Shown piece after piece: positions 22,365-30,374 of a stretch of 50,597 nt of DNA. Position numbers and translations under genes: made by a program. Where the stretch lies: IMG/VR virus record IMGVR_UViG_3300021964_000106, positions 1 to 50,597 of that record. One strand, 5' to 3'. The notes beneath the pieces are model-generated. The model saw nothing but the letters and a program-made list of their open reading frames with translations, was not told where the DNA came from and did not search any database. Numbering within the stretch: position 1 is the first letter of the stretch; the number at the start of each line of letters is the position of its first letter. This stretch comes from a virus.

Positions 22365-23268
22365 TATTGTTTCACTAAACTCTAATCGTGATAATATGCT
22401 CGGCCTATACAATCAGGGGTACGGAGCTGCTAGTTTTGATACTCATATGAGTCCACTTTATTATGCCCCAACCCCGCATGATAGAATCCAATCCGATAAG
22501 ATGGCTATCTATCGTGGCGATACTTGGGAATTTTTAGGAGCTGTTAGTAGGAAGTACAACCTAGTAACTCACCGCGAGATGATAGATAACCAACGAGCCA
22601 TTCTGGAGCGTTCTAATCTTGACTGTTCTAACATTGAAGAAAGGATTACTGTTGGTAGCAACGGCAGCAAATGCTTTGTGCATCATACTCTCCCTGCTCA
22701 TAAGGTAACAACCCCCGATGGGGACACTGCGGTGTTAACATTCCTCGGTACTAACAGCTACGATGGGACATTTAGTTTCCTATTATCTGGTGGTGCTAGG
22801 CAGGGTGCTTGTATGAATGGTCAAGTCTGGACAAAAGATGCAGCCACAATTTATAAAGCTAAGCACTCTAAGTCTTTAAATATTAATCATGCTGCCCGAG
22901 TTGTAGGCTCCGCTTTAGATGTGCTTTCTGAACAAAATAATATATGGCATAAGCTTGCCAACACAGGATGTACAGATTACGCAGCTAAAAATTGGATACT
23001 AAAAGCTCTTAATATTAAGATGGATGCTGAAGAGTTTGAAGCGCACTGTCGTGAAACTGGTAAGTCTAATAAAAATTACTTGTATCTTGTTAATGCTTGG
23101 ATGAAGTACCGCACCAGACTTCGTAGCCCAAGTAAATGGGCTTTGTATAATGCATTTACTGATTGGTCTACTCATGCTCCTGCTGCAAGAAAGAGTACTG
23201 ATATCAGTAACTTACAACGTAAACGTGAGGAAGCTGTGCAAAATATAGTGACTGCTTTAGCTGCTTAA
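22357..23268 (+). CDS. DUF932 family protein
   Basis: The 303-residue protein shows the DUF932 pattern: an N-terminal 'W..LG.VS..Y.LV.H.E....' segment (WEFLGAVSRKYNLVTHREMID), a central beta region (LTFLGTNSYDGTFSFLLSGGARQGACMNGQVW) and a helical C-terminus. DUF932 proteins are common in phages and on plasmids near replication or recombination genes; their biochemical role is not established. It ends the run of small early genes and is followed by a short hairpin. Confidence 0.78.
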   Translation: MSNIVSLNSNRDNMLGLYNQGYGAASFDTHMSPLYYAPTPHDRIQSDKMAIYRGDTWEFLGAVSRKYNLVTHREMIDNQRAILERSNLDCSNIEERITVGSNGSKCFVHHTLPAHKVTTPDGDTAVLTFLGTNSYDGTFSFLLSGGARQGACMNGQVWTKDAATIYKAKHSKSLNINHAARVVGSALDVLSEQNNIWHKLANTGCTDYAAKNWILKALNIKMDAEEFEAHCRETGKSNKNYLYLVNAWMKYRTRLRSPSKWALYNAFTDWSTHAPAARKSTDISNLQRKREEAVQNIVTALAA

Positions 23269-23275
23269 ATTTTTG

Positions 23276-23302
23276 ATGCCGTTGCCAAGGATGGCATTTT
23301 TA
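23276..23302 (+). promoter_or_regulatory. Short hairpin with T-run before the next RBS
   Basis: ATGCC (23276-23280) can pair with GGCAT (23293-23297), or internally TGCC-AAGGAT-GGCA, followed by five Ts. It resembles the GGCCAAGGACGGCC sequence after the first early gene. It might be a weak terminator or an RNA processing site ahead of the 23315 gene. Confidence 0.35.
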
Positions 23303-23314
23303 AAAGGAGATATT

Positions 23315-23623
23315 ATGTCTAAGAAAAAGAAACTAGAAGTTATTAGTAGGTTAGATAAAAAACTTTTGAATCTAAAGTCAGGTGATCATTTCATAATTGA
23401 TTTGAATCACCAAGGACGTAGATTCTGTGAGGTAAAAATTGGTTACAAGCATGGTAGGATTAAACCTCTATTTGAAAGTACAGGTACTAGGGTTACTGCT
23501 AACAAACTTAAAAAGAAACTGGCTGATACCTACTGGCAAGAAGCTAGAACTGATGCCACATATAAGGCATGGGAAAAAGATAGAAAACATAGATCTAGGA
23601 ACTGGGAGAAGGCTTATGCCTAG
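23315..23623 (+). CDS. Basic small protein, unknown
   Basis: The 102-residue product starts at 23315 after AAAGGAG (MSKKKKLEVISRLDKKLLNLK). Two halves can be seen: a basic beta-type N-terminal half (GDHFIIDLNHQGRRFCEVKIGYKHG) and a helical, K/R-rich C-terminal half. It immediately precedes, with an eight-base overlap, a predicted nuclease. Function unknown; nucleic-acid contact is plausible from charge. Confidence 0.6.
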   Translation: MSKKKKLEVISRLDKKLLNLKSGDHFIIDLNHQGRRFCEVKIGYKHGRIKPLFESTGTRVTANKLKKKLADTYWQEARTDATYKAWEKDRKHRSRNWEKAYA

Positions 23624-24038
23624 ACCAACATACGAAAACAAACAAAGTTTAAAAGACGAGCAAAGCTTTGGCGAGGTAATTCAAACTGCTTGGAACTGTG
23701 AGTTAATCAAGATGCCTGTGCAATATAAAATAGATTACTGTTGTTATCGGGACAAGCAGCTGATTGGTTTTGCTGAGTTAAAGAATAGGACTTGTAGCAA
23801 AGCTAAGTATCCTACTTATATGATAAGCCTGAGTAAGTATATAGCAGCTGTAAACTTATCAAGGACTCTAGGTAAACCAACTAATCTATGTGTCCGATGG
23901 ACAGACCAGAGCGGGTATTTAAGATTAGATACAATTAAAGATCCCGACATTGGTCAAGGCGGGAGGTTTGATAGAAACGATTGGCAAGATGTAGAGCCTG
24001 TAATTTATATAGATATAAATAGTTTTATGAGGATCTAA
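23616..24038 (+). CDS. Predicted PD-(D/E)XK-type nuclease
   Basis: The 140-residue protein starts at 23616 (MPRPTYENKQSLKDEQS). The segment YKIDYCCYRDKQLIGFAELKNR contains an acidic residue (D in KIDYC) followed by the E-x-K triad (AELKNR), preceded by an N-terminal helix with a conserved acidic (E in SFGEVIQ). This spacing fits a minimal restriction-endonuclease-like fold. Small proteins of this type are common beside phage replication genes. It could aid host DNA breakdown or recombination. The fold call is by motif only. Confidence 0.6.
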   Translation: MPRPTYENKQSLKDEQSFGEVIQTAWNCELIKMPVQYKIDYCCYRDKQLIGFAELKNRTCSKAKYPTYMISLSKYIAAVNLSRTLGKPTNLCVRWTDQSGYLRLDTIKDPDIGQGGRFDRNDWQDVEPVIYIDINSFMRI

Positions 24039-24039
24039 T

Positions 24040-24321
24040 ATGAATGAAATAAAAAATAATATTTTAAATAACTTTAAAAATATTAAAGATAACTATAAGA
24101 CTTCTATTAACAACTACAACAAGCTACTTGTAGTACTTTCTATAAGTCTTTATATAATAAGTATACTAAGTGCTTTAATGGTCTTTATAGAGATTATAGA
24201 ACTAAAAGACTTTAAAAGCAACACCGGATTTATTCCATCCACACTTGAGTTTGTTTTACTAGCTGTTGTCAGCTGGTGGGGCAGTCAAAAGACTGCGGAT
24301 AGAATAATAGTAAAGCTGTAA
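24040..24321 (+). CDS. Early membrane protein, two transmembrane segments
   Basis: A 93-residue product with hydrophobic segments at about residues 28-52 and 66-84 and a short basic end, FVLLAVVSWWGSQKTADRI. The C-terminal 'WWG.....D' pattern resembles some holin-like phage membrane proteins, but it is encoded in the early arm far from endolysin, so a lysis role is doubtful. It may anchor replication or alter the host membrane. Confidence 0.55.
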   Translation: MNEIKNNILNNFKNIKDNYKTSINNYNKLLVVLSISLYIISILSALMVFIEIIELKDFKSNTGFIPSTLEFVLLAVVSWWGSQKTADRIIVKL

Positions 24322-24328
24322 TTTTTTG

Positions 24329-24357
24329 TTGACATGCCATAACAATAAGATTACAGT
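24329..24357 (+). promoter_or_regulatory. Putative promoter for the SSB unit
   Basis: TTGACA (24329-24334) is followed after 17 bp by TACAGT (24352-24357), a 4/6 match to the -10 consensus. It begins just past the previous stop, and transcription would start near 24364, giving a ~28-nt leader to SSB. The perfect -35 box and gene position support it; the weak -10 lowers confidence. Confidence 0.5.
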
Positions 24358-24391
24358 TCAATTTCAATCAACAATACACATGAGGTGTAAT

Positions 24392-24826
24392 ATGCCAGTA
24401 GTAGCAGGAACCGCTTATTGGGCAAGCGTAACTCAGCCCAACACAACTTACGAACCAGTTTATTCTGTAAACTTAGTCGTAGATGAAACAACCGCTGATG
24501 AGTTCAGGTCTCGTGGCTTCAACATCAAAGAGATGGACGAAGGCCCAGCACTTGTTATTAAGCGTAAGGTTGAAGGCCCAAATGGTATGGTGCGCTCTGC
24601 TCCTAAACTGTTTGATGCTACCAAGCGTGAGATCAATTGTCTCATCGGTAATGGATCAAAGGTCAAAGTCCAGTACAAAGAGTGGGAGTCCAACTACAAA
24701 GGGACTAACCATAAAGGTCTAGACTTCATGGCTATGCAGGTCATTGATCTAGTTACTTACTCCAATCAGCCGGGCGATGAGTTTGATGTAGAAGAAGCAG
24801 CCGATCCTTTTGAGGCGGAGCTGTGA
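24392..24826 (+). CDS. Single-stranded DNA-binding protein (T7 gp2.5-like)
   Basis: The 144-residue protein starts at 24392 (MPVVAGTAYWASV) after GAGGTG. It has an OB-fold-like pattern (EPVYSVNLVVDETTADEFRSRGFNIKE, GNGSKVKVQYKEWE) and a long acidic C-terminus (DEFDVEEAADPFEAEL), as in T7 gp2.5, where this tail contacts polymerase and helicase. Lysine-rich beta strands fit ssDNA binding. It is likely transcribed from its own promoter and, with the next small gene, ends at a strong terminator. Confidence 0.8.
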   Translation: MPVVAGTAYWASVTQPNTTYEPVYSVNLVVDETTADEFRSRGFNIKEMDEGPALVIKRKVEGPNGMVRSAPKLFDATKREINCLIGNGSKVKVQYKEWESNYKGTNHKGLDFMAMQVIDLVTYSNQPGDEFDVEEAADPFEAEL

Positions 24827-25026
24827 TCTACACATTTAACGGCAAGCAGTATGATGTTTCCCTCTTGGGCGAGGAAGTCAAGGAAGACTTCCTCACTCTT
24901 TCTGAAGTTCAGAATGAGGTTGCCCTGCTGGGTAAAAAGTCTTATGTACTTAAATGTTGTGCTGCTGAATTGAATCGTAAGATACAATCTAATTTGTCTA
25001 ATGAGGTTCTAATTCAGGACGAATAA
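24823..25026 (+). CDS. Small SSB-linked protein
   Basis: A 67-residue product with a GTG start overlapping the SSB stop (GTGA). The sequence (IYTFNGKQYDVSLLGEEVK, then VQNEVALLGKKSYVLKCCAAELNRKI) resembles small proteins placed after gp2.5-like SSBs in marine phages. Its coding DNA contains two perfect hairpins, GAGGAAGTC/AAGGAA at 24871-24894 and TTCTGA/AGT at 24900-24914. Function unknown. Confidence 0.6.
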   Translation: MIYTFNGKQYDVSLLGEEVKEDFLTLSEVQNEVALLGKKSYVLKCCAAELNRKIQSNLSNEVLIQDE

Positions 25027-25040
25027 GTTCCCCTCACCTT

Positions 25041-25064
25041 CTACCTGTTACTCCTTGCAGGTAG
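25041..25064 (+). repeat. Hairpin upstream of the terminator
   Basis: CTACCTG (25041-25047) pairs with CAGGTAG (25058-25064) around a 10-nt loop. It stands just before the terminator and could protect the 3' end of the SSB message or act with the terminator. Confidence 0.55.
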
Positions 25065-25073
25065 TTGACCTTT

Positions 25074-25103
25074 GGGGGGGCTTTCATAGCCCCCCCTTTT
25101 TTT
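25074..25103 (+). terminator. Rho-independent terminator between SSB unit and primase-helicase
   Basis: GGGGGGGCT (25074-25082) pairs with AGCCCCCCC (25088-25096) around TTCAT, followed by seven Ts. Its nine-pair GC-rich stem and T-tract make this the strongest intrinsic terminator in the window. The primase-helicase gene begins 16 bp later with no obvious new promoter, so read-through or partial termination is expected. Confidence 0.9.
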
Positions 25104-25118
25104 CACGAGGAAACTTAT

Positions 25119-26777
25119 ATGGCATTTATAAAAACACATGTCTACTGCCCTAACTGTAAAGGTTCAGATCCGGCAGCAATAAATGAGGATGGCTCAGCCT
25201 ATTGTTTTAGTTGCAGTGCATACATAAAAAATTATAACGAAGCTACTAAAGGTGAGGAATCTATGGCTAGCACAAAACAAGTATCGCTTGGTACAGTATT
25301 TAATAGTACCAGCGAATTCAACGCCCTGACTGATCGGGGCATCTCTCTAGAAACCGCTAAGTTTTTTGGGGTTAAATCTTCCAAGAATACTCAGGGTAAA
25401 ATCATCTCACATTCTTATCCCTACTATGTTGCCAACGAGGTAGCTGGTTACAAGTTGCGTGAGCCTAACAAGATGTTTTCTTGGAAGGGTACATCTATAG
25501 GCACTGGCTTGTTCGGTCAGAATTTATTTTCTGAAGGTGCTGCAAAGCGGATTACTATTACTGAAGGTGAGTGTGATGCGATGGCATCTTATGAAATGCA
25601 AGGTTCAAAATGGCCTGTAGTTTCCCTGAAGAATGGTGCAGCAGGTGCGGAGCGCGATGTCAAACAGTCACTAGAGTTTTTAGAAAGATATCAAGAAGTA
25701 GTTATCAACTTTGATAACGATCAGCCGGGACGAGAAGCTGCACGTAAGGTAGCTAGGTTACTCAGTCCGGGTAAGGCAAAGATTCTTTCAATGCCTGAAG
25801 AGTTTAAAGATGCCAATGATATGCTTAGGCAAGGTAAACGTCAGGCATATATGGAAGCTTGGTGGGGTTCAAAGTTATATACTCCAAGCGGTGTTGTTAA
25901 TGCTAGTGAGTGTCTTGACAGCTGGTTAAATCGGGAAGAGAAACCTTCTGTACCTTTCCCTTGGGAAGGTCTCAACAAAAAGCTTTATGGTTTAAGGCGG
26001 GGTGAGTTAGTTACTCTTACTGGTGGTACTGGCTTAGGTAAGTCTAGTGTTACAAGAGAGCTAGAGCATTGGATGCTTACTCAAACTAGAGATAATATTG
26101 GTATCATCGCGCTGGAGGAAAATCAGAATAGAACTATAGACGGACTATGTTCTATTGAAGCTAATGATAAACTCTACATAGATCACATCAGAAAATCATA
26201 TGATCCCGACACACTACGAGATATTCATACTAAGATTATGGGTAACGAAAATACTGGTCGTGTCTGGATATTCTCGCATTTAGGTGTGAATGATGTTGAA
26301 GAGATTTACAGTAAGATAAGATTCATGATTGTAGGTTGCGACTGTAAGTGGATAGTAGTAGACCATCTACACATGCTTGTATCAGCCAGCACTGAAGGCG
26401 ATGAGAGGCGTACTATTGATAGCATCATGCATAGACTACGCTCTATAGTAGAGGAGACAGGAGCAGGTATGATACTGGTCTCCCACTTAAAGAGGGCTGA
26501 AGGTAACAGAGGTCATGAGAACGGCCTGACTGTCAGTCTGAACCATCTTAGAGGTAGTCAGTCTATTGCGCAGCTTAGTGATTGCGTCATTGCTTTAGAG
26601 CGTAACCAGCAGTCAGATGATAAAGACGAGGCCAACACTACATCACTAAGAGTATTGAAATCTAGGTACACTGGTGATGTTGGTAGAGCTTCTGATTTAC
26701 TGTACAATCATGATACAGGTAGGCTCAGTGAAGTATTTCTGGATGAGCTAGATGAGGAGTTAGGGGATATACTATGA
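25119..26777 (+). CDS. Primase-helicase (T7 gp4-like)
   Basis: The 552-residue protein has an N-terminal zinc-binding domain (C10, C13, C29, C32), a TOPRIM primase domain (EGECDA at 149-154, NFDNDQPGR near 197-205), a linker, and a RecA-like hexameric helicase: Walker A GGTGLGKS (302-309), Walker B WIVVDHLHML (411-420), and motif H3/H4 regions ILVSHLKR and LRGSQSIAQLSD. It unwinds DNA and makes primers for the polymerase encoded next (ATGA overlap). Start at 25119 has ACGAGGA upstream; earlier in-frame codons run through the terminator. Met49, after GGTGAGG, could start a short form without the zinc domain, like T7 gp4B. Confidence 0.93.
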   Translation: MAFIKTHVYCPNCKGSDPAAINEDGSAYCFSCSAYIKNYNEATKGEESMASTKQVSLGTVFNSTSEFNALTDRGISLETAKFFGVKSSKNTQGKIISHSYPYYVANEVAGYKLREPNKMFSWKGTSIGTGLFGQNLFSEGAAKRITITEGECDAMASYEMQGSKWPVVSLKNGAAGAERDVKQSLEFLERYQEVVINFDNDQPGREAARKVARLLSPGKAKILSMPEEFKDANDMLRQGKRQAYMEAWWGSKLYTPSGVVNASECLDSWLNREEKPSVPFPWEGLNKKLYGLRRGELVTLTGGTGLGKSSVTRELEHWMLTQTRDNIGIIALEENQNRTIDGLCSIEANDKLYIDHIRKSYDPDTLRDIHTKIMGNENTGRVWIFSHLGVNDVEEIYSKIRFMIVGCDCKWIVVDHLHMLVSASTEGDERRTIDSIMHRLRSIVEETGAGMILVSHLKRAEGNRGHENGLTVSLNHLRGSQSIAQLSDCVIALERNQQSDDKDEANTTSLRVLKSRYTGDVGRASDLLYNHDTGRLSEVFLDELDEELGDIL

Positions 26778-28522
26778 ACTTAGTATTTGATATTGAAACC
26801 AATGGTCTTACAAACTGTAATACTATCTGGTGCATTGTCGCTTACGATATTGATGCCGAGGTATTACACAGTTTCGGCCCAAAAGAAATAGACGAGGGGC
26901 TGGAGCTGCTGACTCAGGCAGACAAGCTGATAGGTCATAACATACTTTCATTTGACATTCCTACTGTCCGAAGACTAACGGGAGTTAGTCTGTATGATAA
27001 AAAGATTGTTGATACTCTGGTTCTTTCAAGACTGTTTAATCCTATCAGAGAAGGTGGGCATGGTCTGGAGGCTTGGGGCTACAAGCTTGGTTATAACAAG
27101 ATAGATTTCCATGACTTCAATAAGTTCTCAAGTGAGATGCTTGAGTACTGTGAGCGTGACGTACAGCTTAATGCTAGGGTCTATCTTGAACTGCGTAAAG
27201 AAGCCAAAGGTTTTTCGGGGCAGAGCATCAAGCTAGAGCATGACTGCTACAAGCTGCTGGACGAGCAACGTATCAATGGATTTATGTTTGATACTACCCA
27301 TGCTTTCTCACTGGTCTCCCGGCTCAAGTCAAGATTAAATGAAGTTGTAGATCAGGTACATAAAGAATTCAAACCAAAGGTAGAAAAGATCAGGCTCTAC
27401 GCTAGAGATACTAAAACGGGCATACCATCTAAGATGGCAGCCACAGATTCAGATAAGCGTATCCGCATGACCGACAGTGAATACAAGATTGCATGTGTTG
27501 ATGGGTTTGTTGACCGTCACATTGAAACGGAATTTAATCTTGGTTCCCGTAAACAGGTCGGGGAATACCTACAAGACTTTGGTTGGAAGCCTACTAAGTT
27601 TACACCAACAGGTCAGCCGATAATTGATGAGGGTACACTCATGGAGATTGAAGGTATCCCTCAAGCTAAATTGATTGCCGAGTACCTGCTGCTCCAGAAA
27701 CGTCTGGCTCAGATTAAATCTTGGTTTAAGTTTTCATGTGAGGATGGTAGGGTACATGGTTACGTGAATTCAAACGGGACTATTACAGGACGTATGACTC
27801 ATCGTGATCCTAACATGGCTCAAGTACCAAGTACTCGCGCTCCTTATGGGGCAGATTGCAGAAAATGCTGGCGTGTACCTACTGGTTATAAACTGGTAGG
27901 TATTGACGCTAGCGGTCTAGAACTACGTATGTTAGCCCACTACATGAACGATGAGGCGTTTACAAATGAAATACTCAATGGTGACATCCACACAGCTAAT
28001 CAAAAGCTTGCAGGACTTGAATCAAGAGATCAGGCAAAGACTTTCATCTATGCACTTATATACGGAGCAGGAAATGAAAAGCTTGGACAAGTGGTTGGAG
28101 GAAACAAAAACCACGGTAAGAGACTTAGAGACTCTTTCCTTAATAATCTCCCAGCATTTGCTGCTCTTGCAAAACGAGTTGAAAGAGCGTCAGCAAAAGG
28201 CTACCTCCGTGGAATAGACGGACGTAAGATATTTATTAGATCGTCACACGCTGCCCTAAACTCACTGCTCCAAGGTGCAGGTGCAATCGTGATGAAGAAA
28301 GCACTGGTCATCTTTGATGACAAGATAAAGTCAAACAATCTTAATGCCAAGATCGTAGCCAACATCCACGATGAGTGGCAGGTTGAGGCTCTAGCTCAGG
28401 ATGCTGAACTGGTAGGTGAACTTGGTATTGATGCTATAGTAGAAGCAGGTGTTGCATTAGAACTGAACTGTCAGCTTGATGGGGAATACAATGTAGGGGA
28501 TGATTGGAGTGGTACACACTAG
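26774..28522 (+). CDS. DNA polymerase, family A (T7-like)
   Basis: The 582-residue protein has a 3'-5' exonuclease (FDIETNG at 5-11, GHNILSFDIP with D61, YCERDV with D129) and a family A polymerase: motif A GIDASGLELRMLAHY (~376-390), motif B DQAKTFIYALIYGAGN (~419-434), and motif C ANIHDEWQ (~529-536). It is shorter than T7 gp5 (704 residues). It replicates the genome together with the upstream primase-helicase and SSB; it is coupled to the helicase by ATGA. Confidence 0.93.
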   Translation: MNLVFDIETNGLTNCNTIWCIVAYDIDAEVLHSFGPKEIDEGLELLTQADKLIGHNILSFDIPTVRRLTGVSLYDKKIVDTLVLSRLFNPIREGGHGLEAWGYKLGYNKIDFHDFNKFSSEMLEYCERDVQLNARVYLELRKEAKGFSGQSIKLEHDCYKLLDEQRINGFMFDTTHAFSLVSRLKSRLNEVVDQVHKEFKPKVEKIRLYARDTKTGIPSKMAATDSDKRIRMTDSEYKIACVDGFVDRHIETEFNLGSRKQVGEYLQDFGWKPTKFTPTGQPIIDEGTLMEIEGIPQAKLIAEYLLLQKRLAQIKSWFKFSCEDGRVHGYVNSNGTITGRMTHRDPNMAQVPSTRAPYGADCRKCWRVPTGYKLVGIDASGLELRMLAHYMNDEAFTNEILNGDIHTANQKLAGLESRDQAKTFIYALIYGAGNEKLGQVVGGNKNHGKRLRDSFLNNLPAFAALAKRVERASAKGYLRGIDGRKIFIRSSHAALNSLLQGAGAIVMKKALVIFDDKIKSNNLNAKIVANIHDEWQVEALAQDAELVGELGIDAIVEAGVALELNCQLDGEYNVGDDWSGTH

Positions 28523-28531
28523 GAAATAATT

Positions 28532-29161
28532 ATGTCTTATTTAGTTGAATGCGAAAACTGTAACGAAGACTTAAAGATACAGCATCTTCACTGGGAAGAA
28601 CTTGTTTGTGCTGAGTGTGGTGATACAGTCAAAAACAACCTACCTGAAATGTATCGTGATTATATTAATCTACAATACAAAGATGGTATCTGGTACTACA
28701 CTGGTAATTCAGATGGAGCTAGGCGTACCCTAGAAGCGCATTTAAAAAAGAATAAGAAACGTATGTATGTAGGGGGTAAGTATGTACCTGTCAGTCATGC
28801 TACTCACAGCCCCGGCAGATTTAAAAACTACAATGACGTAGTATTCAAAGAGTATTACAAAACAAAAGATATAAAAGAAGGTAATGTATATCTTATATCT
28901 AATCCCGCTTGGAACGGCTGGCTTAAAGTTGGCAGGGCTATGTCAGTAGCTGATAGGCTAAATGCTTTTCAAACTGCATCTCCCTATAGAGATTATAAAA
29001 TTGAATACGCTATAGCAGTTGAAGATGCTCCCAAAATAGAAAGGCTTTTACATACTGCGCTGAAAAATAAGTTTCGTTCTAAGTATGAATGGTTTAAACT
29101 GGATGTTTCGGATGCATTAAATATAATAAATGAGGTGATAGATAATGAAGAAAACGATTGA
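28532..29161 (+). CDS. GIY-YIG / T5orf172-type nuclease-like protein with N-terminal zinc ribbon
   Basis: The 209-residue protein begins with a zinc-ribbon pair (CENC at 7-10, CAEC at 26-29). The C-terminal part VYLISNPAWNGWLKVGRAMSV, then RLNAFQTASPYRDYKIEYAI and RLLHTALKNKFRSKYEWFKL has the MUG113/T5orf172 branch of the GIY-YIG fold ('VYLI......KVG...D...R....T.SP....'). Such proteins may be nucleases or homing-type endonucleases. It lies between polymerase and exonuclease and overlaps the latter by 17 bases. Confidence 0.75.
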   Translation: MSYLVECENCNEDLKIQHLHWEELVCAECGDTVKNNLPEMYRDYINLQYKDGIWYYTGNSDGARRTLEAHLKKNKKRMYVGGKYVPVSHATHSPGRFKNYNDVVFKEYYKTKDIKEGNVYLISNPAWNGWLKVGRAMSVADRLNAFQTASPYRDYKIEYAIAVEDAPKIERLLHTALKNKFRSKYEWFKLDVSDALNIINEVIDNEEND

Positions 29162-30005
29162 TACGCTGGTACAAGATATATATACCGCACTAGAACCATT
29201 AACAAATGGTGAGCCTCTTGATGTATCTGATGAATTGATTGATGAATTTGGCGAAGCAATGAAGCAAGCCTTTATCAGCTGGGCAAGACCTACAAAAAGA
29301 GATTCTAATTTTAATCTTAGAATGTCTAACATTGGCAAGCCCTTGAGAAAGCTGTGGTACGACTCCCGTGCTGAAGGTAAGGACAGTGATATGTCTCCAA
29401 GTCTTATGATCAAGTTCTTGTATGGTCATCTACTGGAAGAACTAGCCTTACTCCTAGTTAAGATTTCAGGACATGAAGTAACAGGTCAGCAAAAAGAAAT
29501 AACTGTTGACAGTATTGCAGGACATATGGACTGTAAAATAGATGGTGAAGTAGTTGATGTTAAGACTGCATCTAGTTTTGCATTCAGTAAGTTTAAGTAC
29601 GGAACTTTGGCAGAGAACGATCCCTTTGGATATCTTAGTCAGCTTGCTGGGTACGAAGCTGCTGAAGGAACAAACTCTGGCGGGTTCTTAGTTATCAACA
29701 AAGAAAGCGGAGAACTTTGTTTATTTATACCAGAAGATTTAGATAAACCTAACATCAAAGATCGCATCGCAGTAGTTAAAGATGTAGTTGCATCAGACTT
29801 ACCGCCTGAAAAGTGTTATCCAATTGAAGCTGATGGCGCAAAAGGTAACGAAAAAATTTCTAAGAATTGTTCTTACTGTAGTTATAAATACGACTGCTAC
29901 GCTGATGCAAACAATGGGCAAGGGTTACGTACATTTAAATATGCCAAGGGTCTGGTTCATTTAACAAAAGTTGTTGTCCCTCCAAACGTAGAGGAAGTAT
30001 TGTGA
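29145..30005 (+). CDS. PD-(D/E)XK exonuclease (Cas4/RecB-like)
   Basis: The 286-residue protein shows GHLLEEL (94-100), GHMDCKIDG (126-134), VVDVKTAS (136-143) and QLAGY (166-170), the motif series of RecB/Cas4-like nucleases, with D129, D138 and K140 as likely catalytic residues. Near the C-terminus CSYCSYKYDC (242-251) could hold a metal or iron-sulfur cluster as in Cas4 and AddB. In marine T7-like phages this gene takes the place of T7 gp6 exonuclease in host DNA degradation and recombination. Confidence 0.82.
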   Translation: MKKTIDTLVQDIYTALEPLTNGEPLDVSDELIDEFGEAMKQAFISWARPTKRDSNFNLRMSNIGKPLRKLWYDSRAEGKDSDMSPSLMIKFLYGHLLEELALLLVKISGHEVTGQQKEITVDSIAGHMDCKIDGEVVDVKTASSFAFSKFKYGTLAENDPFGYLSQLAGYEAAEGTNSGGFLVINKESGELCLFIPEDLDKPNIKDRIAVVKDVVASDLPPEKCYPIEADGAKGNEKISKNCSYCSYKYDCYADANNGQGLRTFKYAKGLVHLTKVVVPPNVEEVL

Positions 30006-30229
30006 ACGGTAAAAAAGCTAAACGGATTAGAAGACAAGCCAAGGAAATGCTAGTTGATTGGTTGCGTGAACAGGTTGAAAAGAAAGACCATCACAAGATA
30101 ACAGTTGATAATATTTTAGATAGATTATCAGACCAGACTCATTTCTTTCTTCAAGGAAAGATGACACTCGCACCCTACTCTTTTAAGTGGGCAATAAAGC
30201 AGATAAAGAAAAATGAGTTTAATGGATGA
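30002..30229 (+). CDS. Small basic protein, unknown
   Basis: The 75-residue product has a GTG start in overlap with the exonuclease stop. The N-terminal motif KAKRIRRQAKEMLVDWLREQV and the later HFFLQGKMTLAPYSFKWAIKQIKK are familiar from small phage proteins near endonuclease genes in marine podoviruses. Basic amphipathic helices suggest nucleic-acid binding; function unknown. Confidence 0.65.
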   Translation: MNGKKAKRIRRQAKEMLVDWLREQVEKKDHHKITVDNILDRLSDQTHFFLQGKMTLAPYSFKWAIKQIKKNEFNG

Positions 30230-30374
30230 AGAACTAATTGAAGTACTTTTAGTTATCGGATTAGAAATTGAGAAGAATGAAAAAAATGTTTACATTAGTA
30301 ATGAAACATTAATCTACCTCTATAATTTGATTGAAGACGAATTAATAAACAGGGAAGAGGCTATAACACATTGA
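30213..30374 (+). CDS. Small acidic protein, unknown
   Basis: A 53-residue, helical product (MSLMDEELIEVLLVIGLEIEK..., LINREEAITH). It overlaps both neighbours, the next by TTGA. It is below many gene-finder limits but lies in frame with the tight packing of this operon. Function unknown. Confidence 0.55.
   Translation: MSLMDEELIEVLLVIGLEIEKNEKNVYISNETLIYLYNLIEDELINREEAITH

Noticed and set aside
23439-23615. Upstream extension of the small nuclease
   Set aside because: It overlaps the 23315 gene out of frame for 180 bases; the ATG at 23616 has GGGAGAAGG upstream.
24040-24321. Holin for lysis
   Set aside because: Two membrane segments and a WWG end are suggestive, but the gene is in the early arm and a better holin is at 48070-48474; kept as unknown membrane protein.
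25065-25118. Upstream extension of the primase-helicase
   Set aside because: It would translate through the intrinsic terminator; the ATG at 25119 has its own ribosome site and begins just before the zinc motif.
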